A DNA stretch of 13,591 nt from Microthrixaceae bacterium (lineage in GTDB: Bacteria > Actinomycetota > Acidimicrobiia > Acidimicrobiales > Acidimicrobilacustridaceae). Within the stretch, counting starts at the first letter, position 1, and every line of letters starts with the position of its first letter. The notes beneath the pieces were generated by a model. The model searched no databases. It was given only the letters and a program-made list of their open reading frames with translations, and was not told where the DNA came from. The position numbers and the translations under genes were made by a program. Positions 7,211 through 13,591 of this stretch are shown here, piece after piece. The stretch lies in the NCBI GenBank assembly GCA_947455015.1, contig CANGMY010000022.1, positions 1 through 13,591 of the forward strand, in the 5' to 3' direction.

Positions 7211-9570
7211 CGTAATGGCGCGCCAATCGAAGCGAGAGCGCTAACGACCGAACGTTGCACGCCACCGAGGTCTTCCTCGGTCAGCGTGCGATCGGATGCT
7301 TGCAGTCGCAAACGGTAGGCAAGGCTGCGGCTGCCGTCTGGCACCGGATGCCCTCGGAACACGTCGAACAGCGACAGATCGACCAGAAGCGAGCCAGCAG
7401 CATCGCGAATCGCCGTTGCAATGGCTGCTGCAGCAACTGAGTCGTTCACTTCGAATGCGAGATCGAGGTCGCTTGATGGATAACGACTGATGTGGTGATA
7501 CCGATGTTCACCATGTGGTGCTGAAAGGGACGCGCCAAGATCGAGTTGAAGCCAAGCAACTCGTTCGCGAATACCGAGTGCATCAAGAACACCTGGATCG
7601 ATTTCGCCGATCTCGCCAACGGGTTCTCCCCCACTGCGGAGAACGCCGCTTCGGCCGGGATGCAGGCCCGCGGGCGGTGCTGATTGATCGATGGTGATGT
7701 CATTGAGTCCGAGAGTCTCGGAAAGAACCGCCCAAATCCTCGCGGCGGCAAATGCGTCGGCACCGGCAAGCGCAACGGCGAGATGTTCGCGTTCGTCCGG
7801 CAGCGAGGCCCCTGAAGTCGGAACGCCAAACGCTCTTCCGATTTCGAACAACGAGGCGGAATCGATTCGATGAGATTCGTTGTAAGCGATTGCCCGCAAC
7901 AGTCCTGGTCGGAGTGACGTCCGCAAAATGCTTTCTTCAGCAGCGAGCGGATTCGTGACAGTGACTGCTTCGGGCGGAAGACCACAGCGAGCAAGGTCGC
8001 CAGGTGCAAGGAATGGGAGCGGCATCGCTTCATGCACACCGAGCCCAACAAGTATCTGTCGGATAATGCGACGATCACGTTGAAGAGACGTCAGCGAACC
8101 GGTGTGTGCCGAGGTTGGGGCACGACCGACGATGCGGCTGTAGCCAAAGTGACGAGCAATTTCCTCGATGACATCGGTCTCGTTCGTCGTGTCGGGACGG
8201 AATGTGGGGATCGTTATCGAGAGGACGTCGAGGTCTTCCGTCGGCTCGCACCGAAAACCAATCGGCGTAAGAAGCGCCACAATCTGGTCGGTTGCGATGG
8301 TTGTTCCGAGAAGTTGATTCACTCGCGCGGTCCGAACGCGAACCGCAGGCGTAACGGGGAGATTTCCATCAACTGTCACTGAGCCCTGAACGAGTCGAGC
8401 GCCGGAAGGAGCGAGTAACTCGGCAAGGCGACGCGCAGCAAGATCCGCAATTGCCGGATCTACTCCGCGCTCAAAGCGAGCGGAGGCTTCAGAGCGCAGA
8501 CCCATGAACTTCGATGAACGCGCAATGGCCATTGGCTGCCACCACGCACATTCGAGCAACACGCTTGTGGTGGTCTCGGAAATTTCCGTCGACGCTCCGC
8601 CCATGACGCCGGCGATGCCCACTGGGGCGTCGGTTGCGTCGGTGATGACACCATCGCGTCGGCCAGTAAGCAAGCGTTCGATGCCATCAAGCGTTGTGAT
8701 CGTTTCGCCATCTCGTGCCCAACGAACACGTAGCGCTCCACCTGGAACTTTTGCGAGGTCGTAGGTGTGATTGGGTTGCCCAAGTTCGAGCATCACGTAG
8801 TTCGATGCATCGACCACGTTGTTGATGGGTCGCATCCCGAGTGCGGTAAGGCGATCGGCAATCCATCGAGGCGATGGTTCAATTTTGATTCCCTCGATGA
8901 CTCGAACATGGAACAACCCACAGAGATCGGGATCGATGATTTCGACGGATGCAATTGCCGAAGCGTCGCCAGCAACTTCATCGACTGTCGGAGTTGGAAT
9001 CGCAAATGGCAGGCCGAGTCGAGCCGCAAGATCGCGTGCGACGCCAGCGACCGACATCGCATCGGGACGGTTGGGATTGATTTCGAGATCGAACAAGACA
9101 TCGGGCGTGATGCCAAGGGCTTCAACGATGGGCGTTCCGAGAGCTAGCGAGGGATCGAGAATGTAAATTCCGGAGTGATCTTCGCCGAGCGCGAGTTCGC
9201 GTCCGGAACACAACATGCCGTTGGACCATTCGCCACGCATCTTGCGCCGCGCGATTTCCATGCCGTCGGGCATCGTTGTGCCGAGTGTGGCAAGCGGAAC
9301 GACATCGCCAACCGTGAGGTTGGTTGCGCCACAGCAAATCTGGAGAGCTTCGCCATCGCCAAGATCGACGTCGACAAGTTGAATCTTGTCGGCATCGGGA
9401 TGCTTGCGAAGTTCAAGAACCTTGACCGTGACGATGCCGTCGAGGCCTTCGCCAATGCGTTCGATTGATTCGACGGCCATGCCGAGATCGCTCATGACAT
9501 CGCCAAGAGCGACGGGATCGTCGCTCGGGAACGGAGCAAATTCTTGCAACCAGGAAAGAAGAACCTTCAT
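7201..9570 (-). CDS. pheT: Phenylalanine-tRNA ligase beta subunit
   Basis: Large subunit of the (alpha-beta)2 synthetase that charges tRNA-Phe in the cytoplasm. At 789 residues it is full-length bacterial PheT. In order: N-terminal MKVLLSWLQEF; an EMAP-like tRNA-binding OB domain from about residue 40 with HPDADKIQ (57-64) and the following CCGATNL stretch; the B3/B4 editing region in the middle; the B5 and catalytic-like core; and a C-terminal ferredoxin-fold anticodon-binding (FDX-ACB) domain over roughly the last 95 residues, recognisable from YPSSDLDLAFEV and LFDVFRG. The start overlaps the pheS stop as ATGA, as expected for subunits made in equal amounts. It ends convergent with the hemerythrin-like gene. 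Confidence 0.97.
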   Translation of the reverse strand: MKVLLSWLQEFAPFPSDDPVALGDVMSDLGMAVESIERIGEGLDGIVTVKVLELRKHPDADKIQLVDVDLGDGEALQICCGATNLTVGDVVPLATLGTTMPDGMEIARRKMRGEWSNGMLCSGRELALGEDHSGIYILDPSLALGTPIVEALGITPDVLFDLEINPNRPDAMSVAGVARDLAARLGLPFAIPTPTVDEVAGDASAIASVEIIDPDLCGLFHVRVIEGIKIEPSPRWIADRLTALGMRPINNVVDASNYVMLELGQPNHTYDLAKVPGGALRVRWARDGETITTLDGIERLLTGRRDGVITDATDAPVGIAGVMGGASTEISETTTSVLLECAWWQPMAIARSSKFMGLRSEASARFERGVDPAIADLAARRLAELLAPSGARLVQGSVTVDGNLPVTPAVRVRTARVNQLLGTTIATDQIVALLTPIGFRCEPTEDLDVLSITIPTFRPDTTNETDVIEEIARHFGYSRIVGRAPTSAHTGSLTSLQRDRRIIRQILVGLGVHEAMPLPFLAPGDLARCGLPPEAVTVTNPLAAEESILRTSLRPGLLRAIAYNESHRIDSASLFEIGRAFGVPTSGASLPDEREHLAVALAGADAFAAARIWAVLSETLGLNDITIDQSAPPAGLHPGRSGVLRSGGEPVGEIGEIDPGVLDALGIRERVAWLQLDLGASLSAPHGEHRYHHISRYPSSDLDLAFEVNDSVAAAAIATAIRDAAGSLLVDLSLFDVFRGHPVPDGSRSLAYRLRLQASDRTLTEEDLGGVQRSVVSALASIGAPLRGE

Positions 9571-10604
9571 GAGGGGAACTGCTCCAAGAATCGGACGTCA
9601 CCGGTGTACATCTCGCGGATGTCGTCGACACCGTGACGCATCAGCGCAAGTCGATCGAGGCCAAAGCCAAACGCGAATCCAGACCACTCTTCAGGATCGA
9701 GCCCAACATTCGTAAGCACGGCGGGATGGACCATTCCGCAGCCACCAAGTTCGAGCCAACCAGTTTGGCCGCAGGTTCGACAACCATTTCCTTCACAAAA
9801 CACGCAGTTGATGTCGTATTCAGCGGAAGGTTCGGTGAATGGGAAATAAGAGGGTCGCAAACGCGAGTGGATTGAACCGCCGAAGTAGGCACTTGTGAAT
9901 GCTTCAAGCGTTCCCGCCAAATCGGCGAAGGAAATGTTGCGATCGACAACAAGGCCTTCGATTTGGTGGAACACGGGCATATGCGACGCGTCGGCAGTGT
10001 CGCGTCGATACACACGACCAGGCATGATTGCGTAGATCGGCGGCGCACCATCGGTCATCACGCGGATCTGCACTGGCGAGGTATGTGTGCGCAAGAGAAC
10101 AGTTTCGGGATCGCCGAGATCGACATAGAGCGTGTCCCACATGCCGCGCGCAGGATGCGCTGCAGGAATGTTGAGCGCTTCGAAGTTGTACCAGTCGGTC
10201 TCTACTTCGGGACCTTCGGCAACCGTAAAACCCATGCCAATGAAGACGTCGACGAGTCGGTCCCACGTTTGGGTAACCAGATGCAGCGAACCGCGCTCGG
10301 GGAGTTCGAGCAATTCGGTGAGATCGAGGCGCTCGGCAGCAACGGTCGTGGCGCGCTCGGCGGCTTCAAGTTCGGAGCGACGCGAGGCCAACGCTGCCTC
10401 GAGTGATTCTCGGGCGTCGTTTAACGCAGCACCTGCAACTTTGCGACCTTCGGGATCGAGCCCACCCATGCCCCTTTTGAGCGCAGTGAGTTCACCCTTC
10501 TTCCCGAGAAGGTCAGCTTCGACCGCACGAAGCTCTTCAACCGAGGTCGCCGCAGCGATTCGGGCGGGCGCATCGGCCCCGATTCGTTTGATGTCATCGA
10601 TCAT
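9567..10604 (-). CDS. pheS: Phenylalanine-tRNA ligase alpha subunit
   Basis: Catalytic subunit of phenylalanyl-tRNA synthetase. The 345-residue product has an N-terminal coiled-coil (about 1-90) that contacts tRNA, then the class II core. Motif 2 lies around GRVYRRDTADASH (196-208) and motif 3 around FGFGLDRLALMR (312-323). A cysteine cluster at C267, C270, C275 and C278 in CVFC...GCRTC, followed by GWLELGGCGMVHP, is the insertion found in part of the bacterial PheS family and may bind zinc. The ATG at 10602-10604 is the only sensible start: an in-frame stop lies just upstream and GAAGG precedes it by 11 bases. The methyltransferase gene ends 55 bases upstream; no terminator is evident between them. 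Confidence 0.97.
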   Translation of the reverse strand: MIDDIKRIGADAPARIAAATSVEELRAVEADLLGKKGELTALKRGMGGLDPEGRKVAGAALNDARESLEAALASRRSELEAAERATTVAAERLDLTELLELPERGSLHLVTQTWDRLVDVFIGMGFTVAEGPEVETDWYNFEALNIPAAHPARGMWDTLYVDLGDPETVLLRTHTSPVQIRVMTDGAPPIYAIMPGRVYRRDTADASHMPVFHQIEGLVVDRNISFADLAGTLEAFTSAYFGGSIHSRLRPSYFPFTEPSAEYDINCVFCEGNGCRTCGQTGWLELGGCGMVHPAVLTNVGLDPEEWSGFAFGFGLDRLALMRHGVDDIREMYTGDVRFLEQFPS

Positions 10605-10659
10605 CGGAGGATGAGCCTTCTAGCCACGGGTCGGTGGGTCCAATTCTTTTTCAGAGCAA

Positions 10660-11484
10660 TCATGCGTTCCGACGCTGTCGCGCCGCTTCGAAGAGTACGA
10701 CGGCTCCGGCCACCGCAGCGTTTATCGATTCGACCGCCGGCTGCATTGGGATCGTGATTGTGGCCGAGCATGCGGCAATGACCTCAGCCGAGAGTCCGTG
10801 CGCCTCGGATCCGATGAGTATCGCGACGGGGCCGGAAAGGTCGGTCGCCTCTGGCGCTGCTCCCCCGTCGACCACTGTCGCTATGAGTGATCGGCCTGAA
10901 GAGCGCAGTGCATCGAGAGCCGGTGAGACCTCGGAGGCCTCGGCGATGGGAAGGCGCACGATTGATCCGGCCCCAGCGCGGACCGCTTTGGGGCCAAAGG
11001 GATCGGTGGAGGAACCGGCAAACACCACACCAGCACAACCTGCGGCCTCGGCCGCTCGGACCAGCGTGCCGGCATTACCAGGATCGGAAATATCGACGAG
11101 CACAAGGACTGGCCCGTCGGTCTCGGCCACGCCACTGATCGGCGTCACGGTCCGAAGCGCGAGCGCCAAGACACCTTGCGGAGAATTTGTGTCGCTGACC
11201 GAAGCAAAAACTGAGCCAGTCAGACCCCACACCGGCACACCGGAGGCATCGGCATCTCGGACCACCGAGCGCAATGGTGACCGGTCGTCGACCTGTGCCC
11301 ATTGGTCAAGATCGACATACAACTCATCAAGATCGGCACCAGCGGCAAGGAGTTCTGCGATCGGCACCGGCCCTTCGATGACGAATCGCCCCGCCTCAAG
11401 ACGCGCCTTACGGCGCCCCGAGAGGCGCCGTAAGGATGCAATTCTTGGATTATTCGCCGAAAGCGGCGTCGGTTCGACGACCAC
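10660..11484 (-). CDS. SpoU/TrmH-family RNA 2'-O-methyltransferase
   Basis: S-adenosylmethionine-dependent 2'-O-ribose methylation of rRNA or tRNA; the exact target cannot be read from sequence. With GTG at 11482-11484 the product is 274 residues: an N-terminal substrate-binding domain (about 8-105) beginning LSANNPRIASLRRL, then the knotted SPOUT catalytic domain. Its three motifs are visible: DPGNAGTLVRAAEAAG (134-149), LIGSEAHGLS (223-232) and IPMQPAVESINAAVAGAVVL (245-264), where the family has E-S-(L/I)-N. The start is uncertain: GTG is the first usable codon after the rplT stop (16-base gap) but lacks a clear ribosome binding site, so coupling to rplT translation is likely. Position after rplT and before pheS matches the gene annotated tsnR in mycobacteria. 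A perfect 12-bp inverted repeat lies in codons 17-26. Confidence 0.9.
   Translation of the reverse strand: MVVEPTPLSANNPRIASLRRLSGRRKARLEAGRFVIEGPVPIAELLAAGADLDELYVDLDQWAQVDDRSPLRSVVRDADASGVPVWGLTGSVFASVSDTNSPQGVLALALRTVTPISGVAETDGPVLVLVDISDPGNAGTLVRAAEAAGCAGVVFAGSSTDPFGPKAVRAGAGSIVRLPIAEASEVSPALDALRSSGRSLIATVVDGGAAPEATDLSGPVAILIGSEAHGLSAEVIAACSATITIPMQPAVESINAAVAGAVVLFEAARQRRNA
11406..11435. repeat. Perfect 12-bp inverted repeat in the methyltransferase 5' end
   Basis: CCTTACGGCGCC (11406-11417) and GGCGCCGTAAGG (11424-11435) are exact reverse complements separated by a 6-base loop. The RNA hairpin would be very stable and falls 66-95 bases after the rplT stop, inside coding sequence for LRRLSGRRKA. 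No T-run follows, so it is not a classic intrinsic terminator. Confidence 0.8.
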
Positions 11485-11500
11485 CGGGGCGAAGAGTGGT

Positions 11501-11863
11501 TCAGGCGCTGGCCGCAGCAGCAGATGCTGCCTCGACCAGGGCGGTGAATGCCGCCGGATCGGTGACAGCGAGATCGGCAAGAACCTTGCGATCGACCTCG
11601 ATGCCAGCGTCCTTCAGACCGGCGATGAACCGGCTGTAGGTGGTGCCGTTGAGGCGACACGCGGCATTGATGCGCTGGATCCAGAGCTGACGGAAGTCGC
11701 CCTTGCGTGCGCGACGATCGCGGAACGCGTACTGGAGCGAATGCATGACCTGCTCGTTGGCTGCACGGTACGAACGGCTCTTGTTGCCGTAGTACCCCTT
11801 CGCACGTTCGAGCGTCTGTTTACGGTGCTTCTTGCTGGCGACAGCGCGCTTGACTCTTGCCAT
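11501..11863 (-). CDS. rplT: 50S ribosomal protein L20
   Basis: Binds 23S rRNA early in assembly of the large subunit. The 120-residue product matches the family throughout: basic N-terminal extension MARVKRAVASKKHRK, then GYYGNKSRSYRAANEQ, the RDRRARKGDFRQLWIQRINAA block and the SRFIAGLKDAGIEVDRK globular part. It ends in an alanine-rich tail. AGGAGA lies six bases before the ATG. In several bacteria L20 represses its own operon by binding the messenger; I could not identify an L20 site here. Confidence 0.98.
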   Translation of the reverse strand: MARVKRAVASKKHRKQTLERAKGYYGNKSRSYRAANEQVMHSLQYAFRDRRARKGDFRQLWIQRINAACRLNGTTYSRFIAGLKDAGIEVDRKVLADLAVTDPAAFTALVEAASAAAASA

Positions 11864-11915
11864 CGGTGTCTCCTATTCGTGAGAGATTCAGTAAGTGATC
11901 GGAAATCGGGTGGAG

Positions 11916-12110
11916 TCAGATGCCGAGCTGGCGTCGGACACGAGCGGCATCGCCGGGAGCGAGCACGTAGTCGCCCTCAAGGTGACGCTTTGTCTTCGGT
12001 GACTTCTTTTCAAGGATGTGATTCAGGCCTGCCTTGCGGCGGGTGATCTTGCCAGTACCAGTGATCTTGAAACGCTTCTTGGCACCGCTGTGGGTCTTCA
12101 TCTTTGGCAT
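11916..12110 (-). CDS. rpmI: 50S ribosomal protein L35
   Basis: Small basic large-subunit protein of 64 residues, the standard size. MPKMKTHSGAKKRFKITGTGK at the N-terminus and the basic HILEKKSPKTKRHL segment are diagnostic. A strong ribosome binding site, AGGAGG, lies six bases upstream of the ATG. It sits 39 bases after infC and 52 bases before rplT, the usual infC-rpmI-rplT operon. Confidence 0.98.
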   Translation of the reverse strand: MPKMKTHSGAKKRFKITGTGKITRRKAGLNHILEKKSPKTKRHLEGDYVLAPGDAARVRRQLGI

Positions 12111-12149
12111 AACTGCCTCCTGCTGTGATCCGCTCGGGGCGGGTGGGTA

Positions 12150-12842
12150 TCAGGCTTCGTCGATGGCGACTGGTTCGGTCGCATCGATTGGGGCTGCTGC
12201 TGGTTCGGAAGCAACTGGTTCGGCCGGGGCCGCTTCGGTTGCAACTGGTTCAACGGGAGTGGAAGTCTCCGGGGTGTCCGAGTCGTCGGTGTGGCGTCGC
12301 TTTTCGGCGGCGGCCTGTGCCTTCTTGTCGGGTCCGAGGACCATGGTCATGTTGCGGCCATCGAGTCGTGGGTAGATCTCGACCTTGGCGACCTCAGTGA
12401 CCGCTTCGGCGACCTGATCAAGAATCTTGCGACCAAGTTCCGGATGCTGCATCTCGCGGCCTCGGAACATGATCGTGACCTTGACCTTGTGCCCTTCGTT
12501 CAAGAATTGCTCCACCTTCTTGGTCTTGGTGTCGAAGTCACCCATGCCGATCTTCGGCCGGTACTTCATTTCCTTGACCACGACGTTGGTGCTCTTCTTG
12601 CGTGACTCCTTCGCCTTCTGTGCGGCCTCGTACTTGTACTTGCCGTAATCCATAATTCGGCAGACAGGTGGGTTGGCCTTATCGGCCACCTCAACGAGAT
12701 CGAGTTCAAGCTCTTGAGCCATCCGAAGTGCTTCGGGTAGCGGCGTAATTCCGATCTGGGCGCCATCGGGTCCGACGAGCCGCACTTCGCGTGCGCGAAT
12801 GCGATCGTTGATCCGGGGCTCGGTATTGGCGGCCGTAACTAT
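12150..12842 (-). CDS. infC: Translation initiation factor IF-3, probably starting at ATA
   Basis: Binds the 30S subunit, prevents premature joining of 50S and checks start codon and initiator tRNA. The N-domain begins with the universal EPRINDRIRAREVRL block, the PROSITE-type signature RIMDYGKYKYEAAQK is at about 62-76, and the C-domain includes KVTIMFRGREM and DGRNMTMVLGP. An acidic Ala/Pro/Glu tail of about 48 residues with repeated EPVA follows, common in actinobacterial IF-3. No ATG, GTG or TTG exists in frame between the TGA at 12849-12851 and the conserved block; a GTG at 12783-12785 is internal and would delete it. ATA at 12840-12842 lies nine bases after GAGGAG (12857-12852) and gives 230 residues. 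Non-canonical starts for infC are known (AUU in E. coli) and allow IF-3 autoregulation. Confidence 0.93.
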   Translation of the reverse strand: MVTAANTEPRINDRIRAREVRLVGPDGAQIGITPLPEALRMAQELELDLVEVADKANPPVCRIMDYGKYKYEAAQKAKESRKKSTNVVVKEMKYRPKIGMGDFDTKTKKVEQFLNEGHKVKVTIMFRGREMQHPELGRKILDQVAEAVTEVAKVEIYPRLDGRNMTMVLGPDKKAQAAAEKRRHTDDSDTPETSTPVEPVATEAAPAEPVASEPAAAPIDATEPVAIDEA

Positions 12843-12859
12843 GGCCGGTCACTCCTCAT
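12839..12859 (-). other. Possible six-codon upstream ORF overlapping the infC start
   Basis: ATG at 12857-12859 opens a six-codon frame (MRSDRP) whose TAG stop (12841-12839) overlaps the infC ATA (12842-12840). AGGGAGG lies 11 bases before it, and its first codons contain the GAGGAG that would serve infC. An in-frame ATG at 12881-12883 would lengthen it to 14 codons. Translational coupling is inference; the short frame may be chance. Confidence 0.3.
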
Positions 12860-13141
12860 TCGTGCCAGGTCCTCCCTGCGCATGGTGATTGGGACGTGGC
12901 GCCTTGTGTCGATCGCAATCGGGACGAACCCGAAAATGAAAAACGGCAGGCGCCGGACGAAAGCCGACACCCACCGAAACCCCAATATGCGTTGGAGTGA
13001 CCTGCCAGAACCATCGTGCGAGCGCACAAAGGAGCCTGACAGAAAGGAGAATGTTGCGACCCGGGCGCACTTGTCGGAGCGATGGTGCTGCTCTGATGTG
13101 GCCGGGTGGGAGCCGAGGCCCCGCTTCCGTTCAGTTGTGAG
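12843..13141 (-). promoter_or_regulatory. Long 5' leader of infC, about 300 nt
   Basis: If transcription starts just after the -10 element at 13153-13148, the infC message has a leader of roughly 300 bases. It contains several GC-rich arms, two Shine-Dalgarno-like sites near its end, and a hairpin followed by T-runs at 12933-12955. All three minus frames stay open for long stretches, one in the infC frame up to the TGA at 12849-12851, but none shows recognisable protein. I read it as a regulatory leader. Confidence 0.45.
12933..12955 (-). terminator. Candidate attenuator in the infC leader
   Basis: On the minus strand CGGC-GCCT-GCCG (12955-12944) is followed at once by TTTTT (12943-12939) and then TTTT (12936-12933). 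The same right arm can instead pair with TGGCAGGT at 13007-13000 in an eight-pair stem that includes two G-T pairs, giving two alternative structures. The local stem is only 4 bp, so termination is speculative. Confidence 0.3.
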
Positions 13142-13146
13142 GCGCC

Positions 13147-13153
13147 TACGATA
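13147..13153. promoter_or_regulatory. Candidate shared, divergent -10 element
   Basis: TACGATA reads TACGAT on the + strand and TATCGT on the minus strand; both fit TANNNT. On the minus strand TTGCGC (13178-13173) lies 19 bases upstream as a possible -35. It would drive infC to the left and the 13236 gene to the right. No experimental or strong consensus support. Confidence 0.35.
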
Positions 13154-13235
13154 CCGGGTCCGACCCACCCCAGCGCAATACGAGCCAAATCAGGCTCATG
13201 CCCCGGGGCCCGAATGGCACGAAAGAGAGCCCCCG

Positions 13236-13591
13236 ATGAGCCTGTGGACACCAGATGGCGAGGTCCCCGTTGATCGCTCCGGAGCCGAGGAACGCCCGGC
13301 CACCAGTGCATCAGAAATGCTCGGCGGCCCCAATCTCGACGACCTCACCCCCGAGGAACGGGCCCAAGCCGAGGAAATGATCGCCCGCATGGCAGAGGTG
13401 CAGCGCCAGTTGCTCTCCCACCCCGCTTCGGTCTTTGTGGCGAACCATCTCATGGGCCTTTATGAACTCGCGGCCGTGCATCTCGACCAGGCCGAGCCCA
13501 AATACGAAGAAGTCCGACTCGCCATCGACGCCATGACGGCAATGCTCGATGCCACCGAGGATCGACTGTCCGAGAGCGGTGCCGAACTCCG
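13236..13591 (+). CDS. DUF1844-like protein, partial (3' end outside window)
   Basis: About 118 residues are visible, open to the right edge. The first 30 or so are polar and probably disordered. A helical segment with LTPEERAQAEEMIARMAEVQRQL follows, then a block (about 66 onward) reading ASVFVANHLMGLYELAAVHL and, after an acidic linker, an AIDAMTAMLDATEDRL helix. This helix-linker-helix pattern resembles DUF1844 proteins, small helical proteins of unknown role, and in other actinobacteria such a gene often lies next to infC. Here it is divergent from infC. The ATG at 13236-13238 has only a weak purine stretch (GAGAG) upstream. The function is unknown; the family assignment is moderately sure, resting on pattern and neighbourhood. 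Confidence 0.6.
   Translation, partial: MSLWTPDGEVPVDRSGAEERPATSASEMLGGPNLDDLTPEERAQAEEMIARMAEVQRQLLSHPASVFVANHLMGLYELAAVHLDQAEPKYEEVRLAIDAMTAMLDATEDRLSESGAEL

Noticed and set aside
10634..12046. 470-codon open frame on the + strand
   Set aside because: Lies antisense to the methyltransferase and rplT, both with clear family motifs; composition is low-complexity Ala/Ser/Arg/Thr as expected for a shadow frame.
12783..12785. GTG as the infC start
   Set aside because: It falls inside the conserved RINDRIRAREVRL block and would delete the first part of the IF-3 N-domain.
12919..12933. Stem-loop with GGTTCGTCC resembling a tRNA T-arm
   Set aside because: The loop lacks the TTCRA pattern and no acceptor, D or anticodon arms can be built around it.
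12849..13070. 73-codon frame in the infC frame, upstream of its TGA
   Set aside because: Begins at a GTG without clear ribosome binding site and shows no protein family pattern; more likely open by chance in GC-rich leader sequence.
1..13591. CRISPR array, mobile element or phage defence cassette
   Set aside because: No regularly spaced repeats, transposase, integrase or terminal inverted repeats; gene content and order are core chromosomal.

Overview
The window reads as ordinary chromosome of a moderately high-GC actinobacterium. The gene order DUF1844-like / infC-rpmI-rplT-rRNA methyltransferase-pheS-pheT / argC-J-B-D-F-R-G is the arrangement known from mycobacteria and streptomycetes. The protein style and less extreme base composition make me think of a deeper lineage such as Acidimicrobiia, but that is inference. 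I see no insertion sequence, phage gene, CRISPR array, rRNA or tRNA.

Layout from left to right. Positions 1-6455 hold the arginine biosynthesis operon, transcribed right to left: argC, argJ, argB, argD, argF, argR and a partial argG that runs off the left edge. Most junctions are 4-base ATGA overlaps. Positions 6456-6537 are a compact divergent promoter region with two candidate ARG boxes. Positions 6538-7176 encode a hemerythrin-like (HHE) protein on the + strand, the only + strand gene inside an otherwise minus-strand block. Positions 7201-10604 hold pheT and pheS, overlapping by 4 bases. Positions 10660-11484 encode a SpoU-type 2'-O-methyltransferase. Positions 11501-12842 hold rplT, rpmI and infC. 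Positions 12843-13235 are a long non-coding divergent region with the infC leader. From 13236 to the right edge is the start of a DUF1844-like gene on the + strand.

How the genes work together: ArgC, ArgJ, ArgB and ArgD make ornithine by the acetyl-recycling route. ArgF and ArgG (with ArgH, presumably beyond the left edge) turn it into arginine. ArgR senses arginine and probably acts at the boxes in front of argC. The right half is a translation block: IF3, two 50S proteins, an RNA methyltransferase and both subunits of phenylalanyl-tRNA synthetase.

No new multi-gene system is evident. The points most worth a second look are regulatory: an apparent AUA start codon for infC, overlapped by the stop of a tiny upstream ORF; a long infC leader with a possible attenuator and symmetric divergent -10 elements; two apparently leaderless divergent promoters around the ARG boxes; a perfect 12-bp inverted repeat inside the start of the methyltransferase gene; and the hemerythrin-like gene sitting between pheT and argC.
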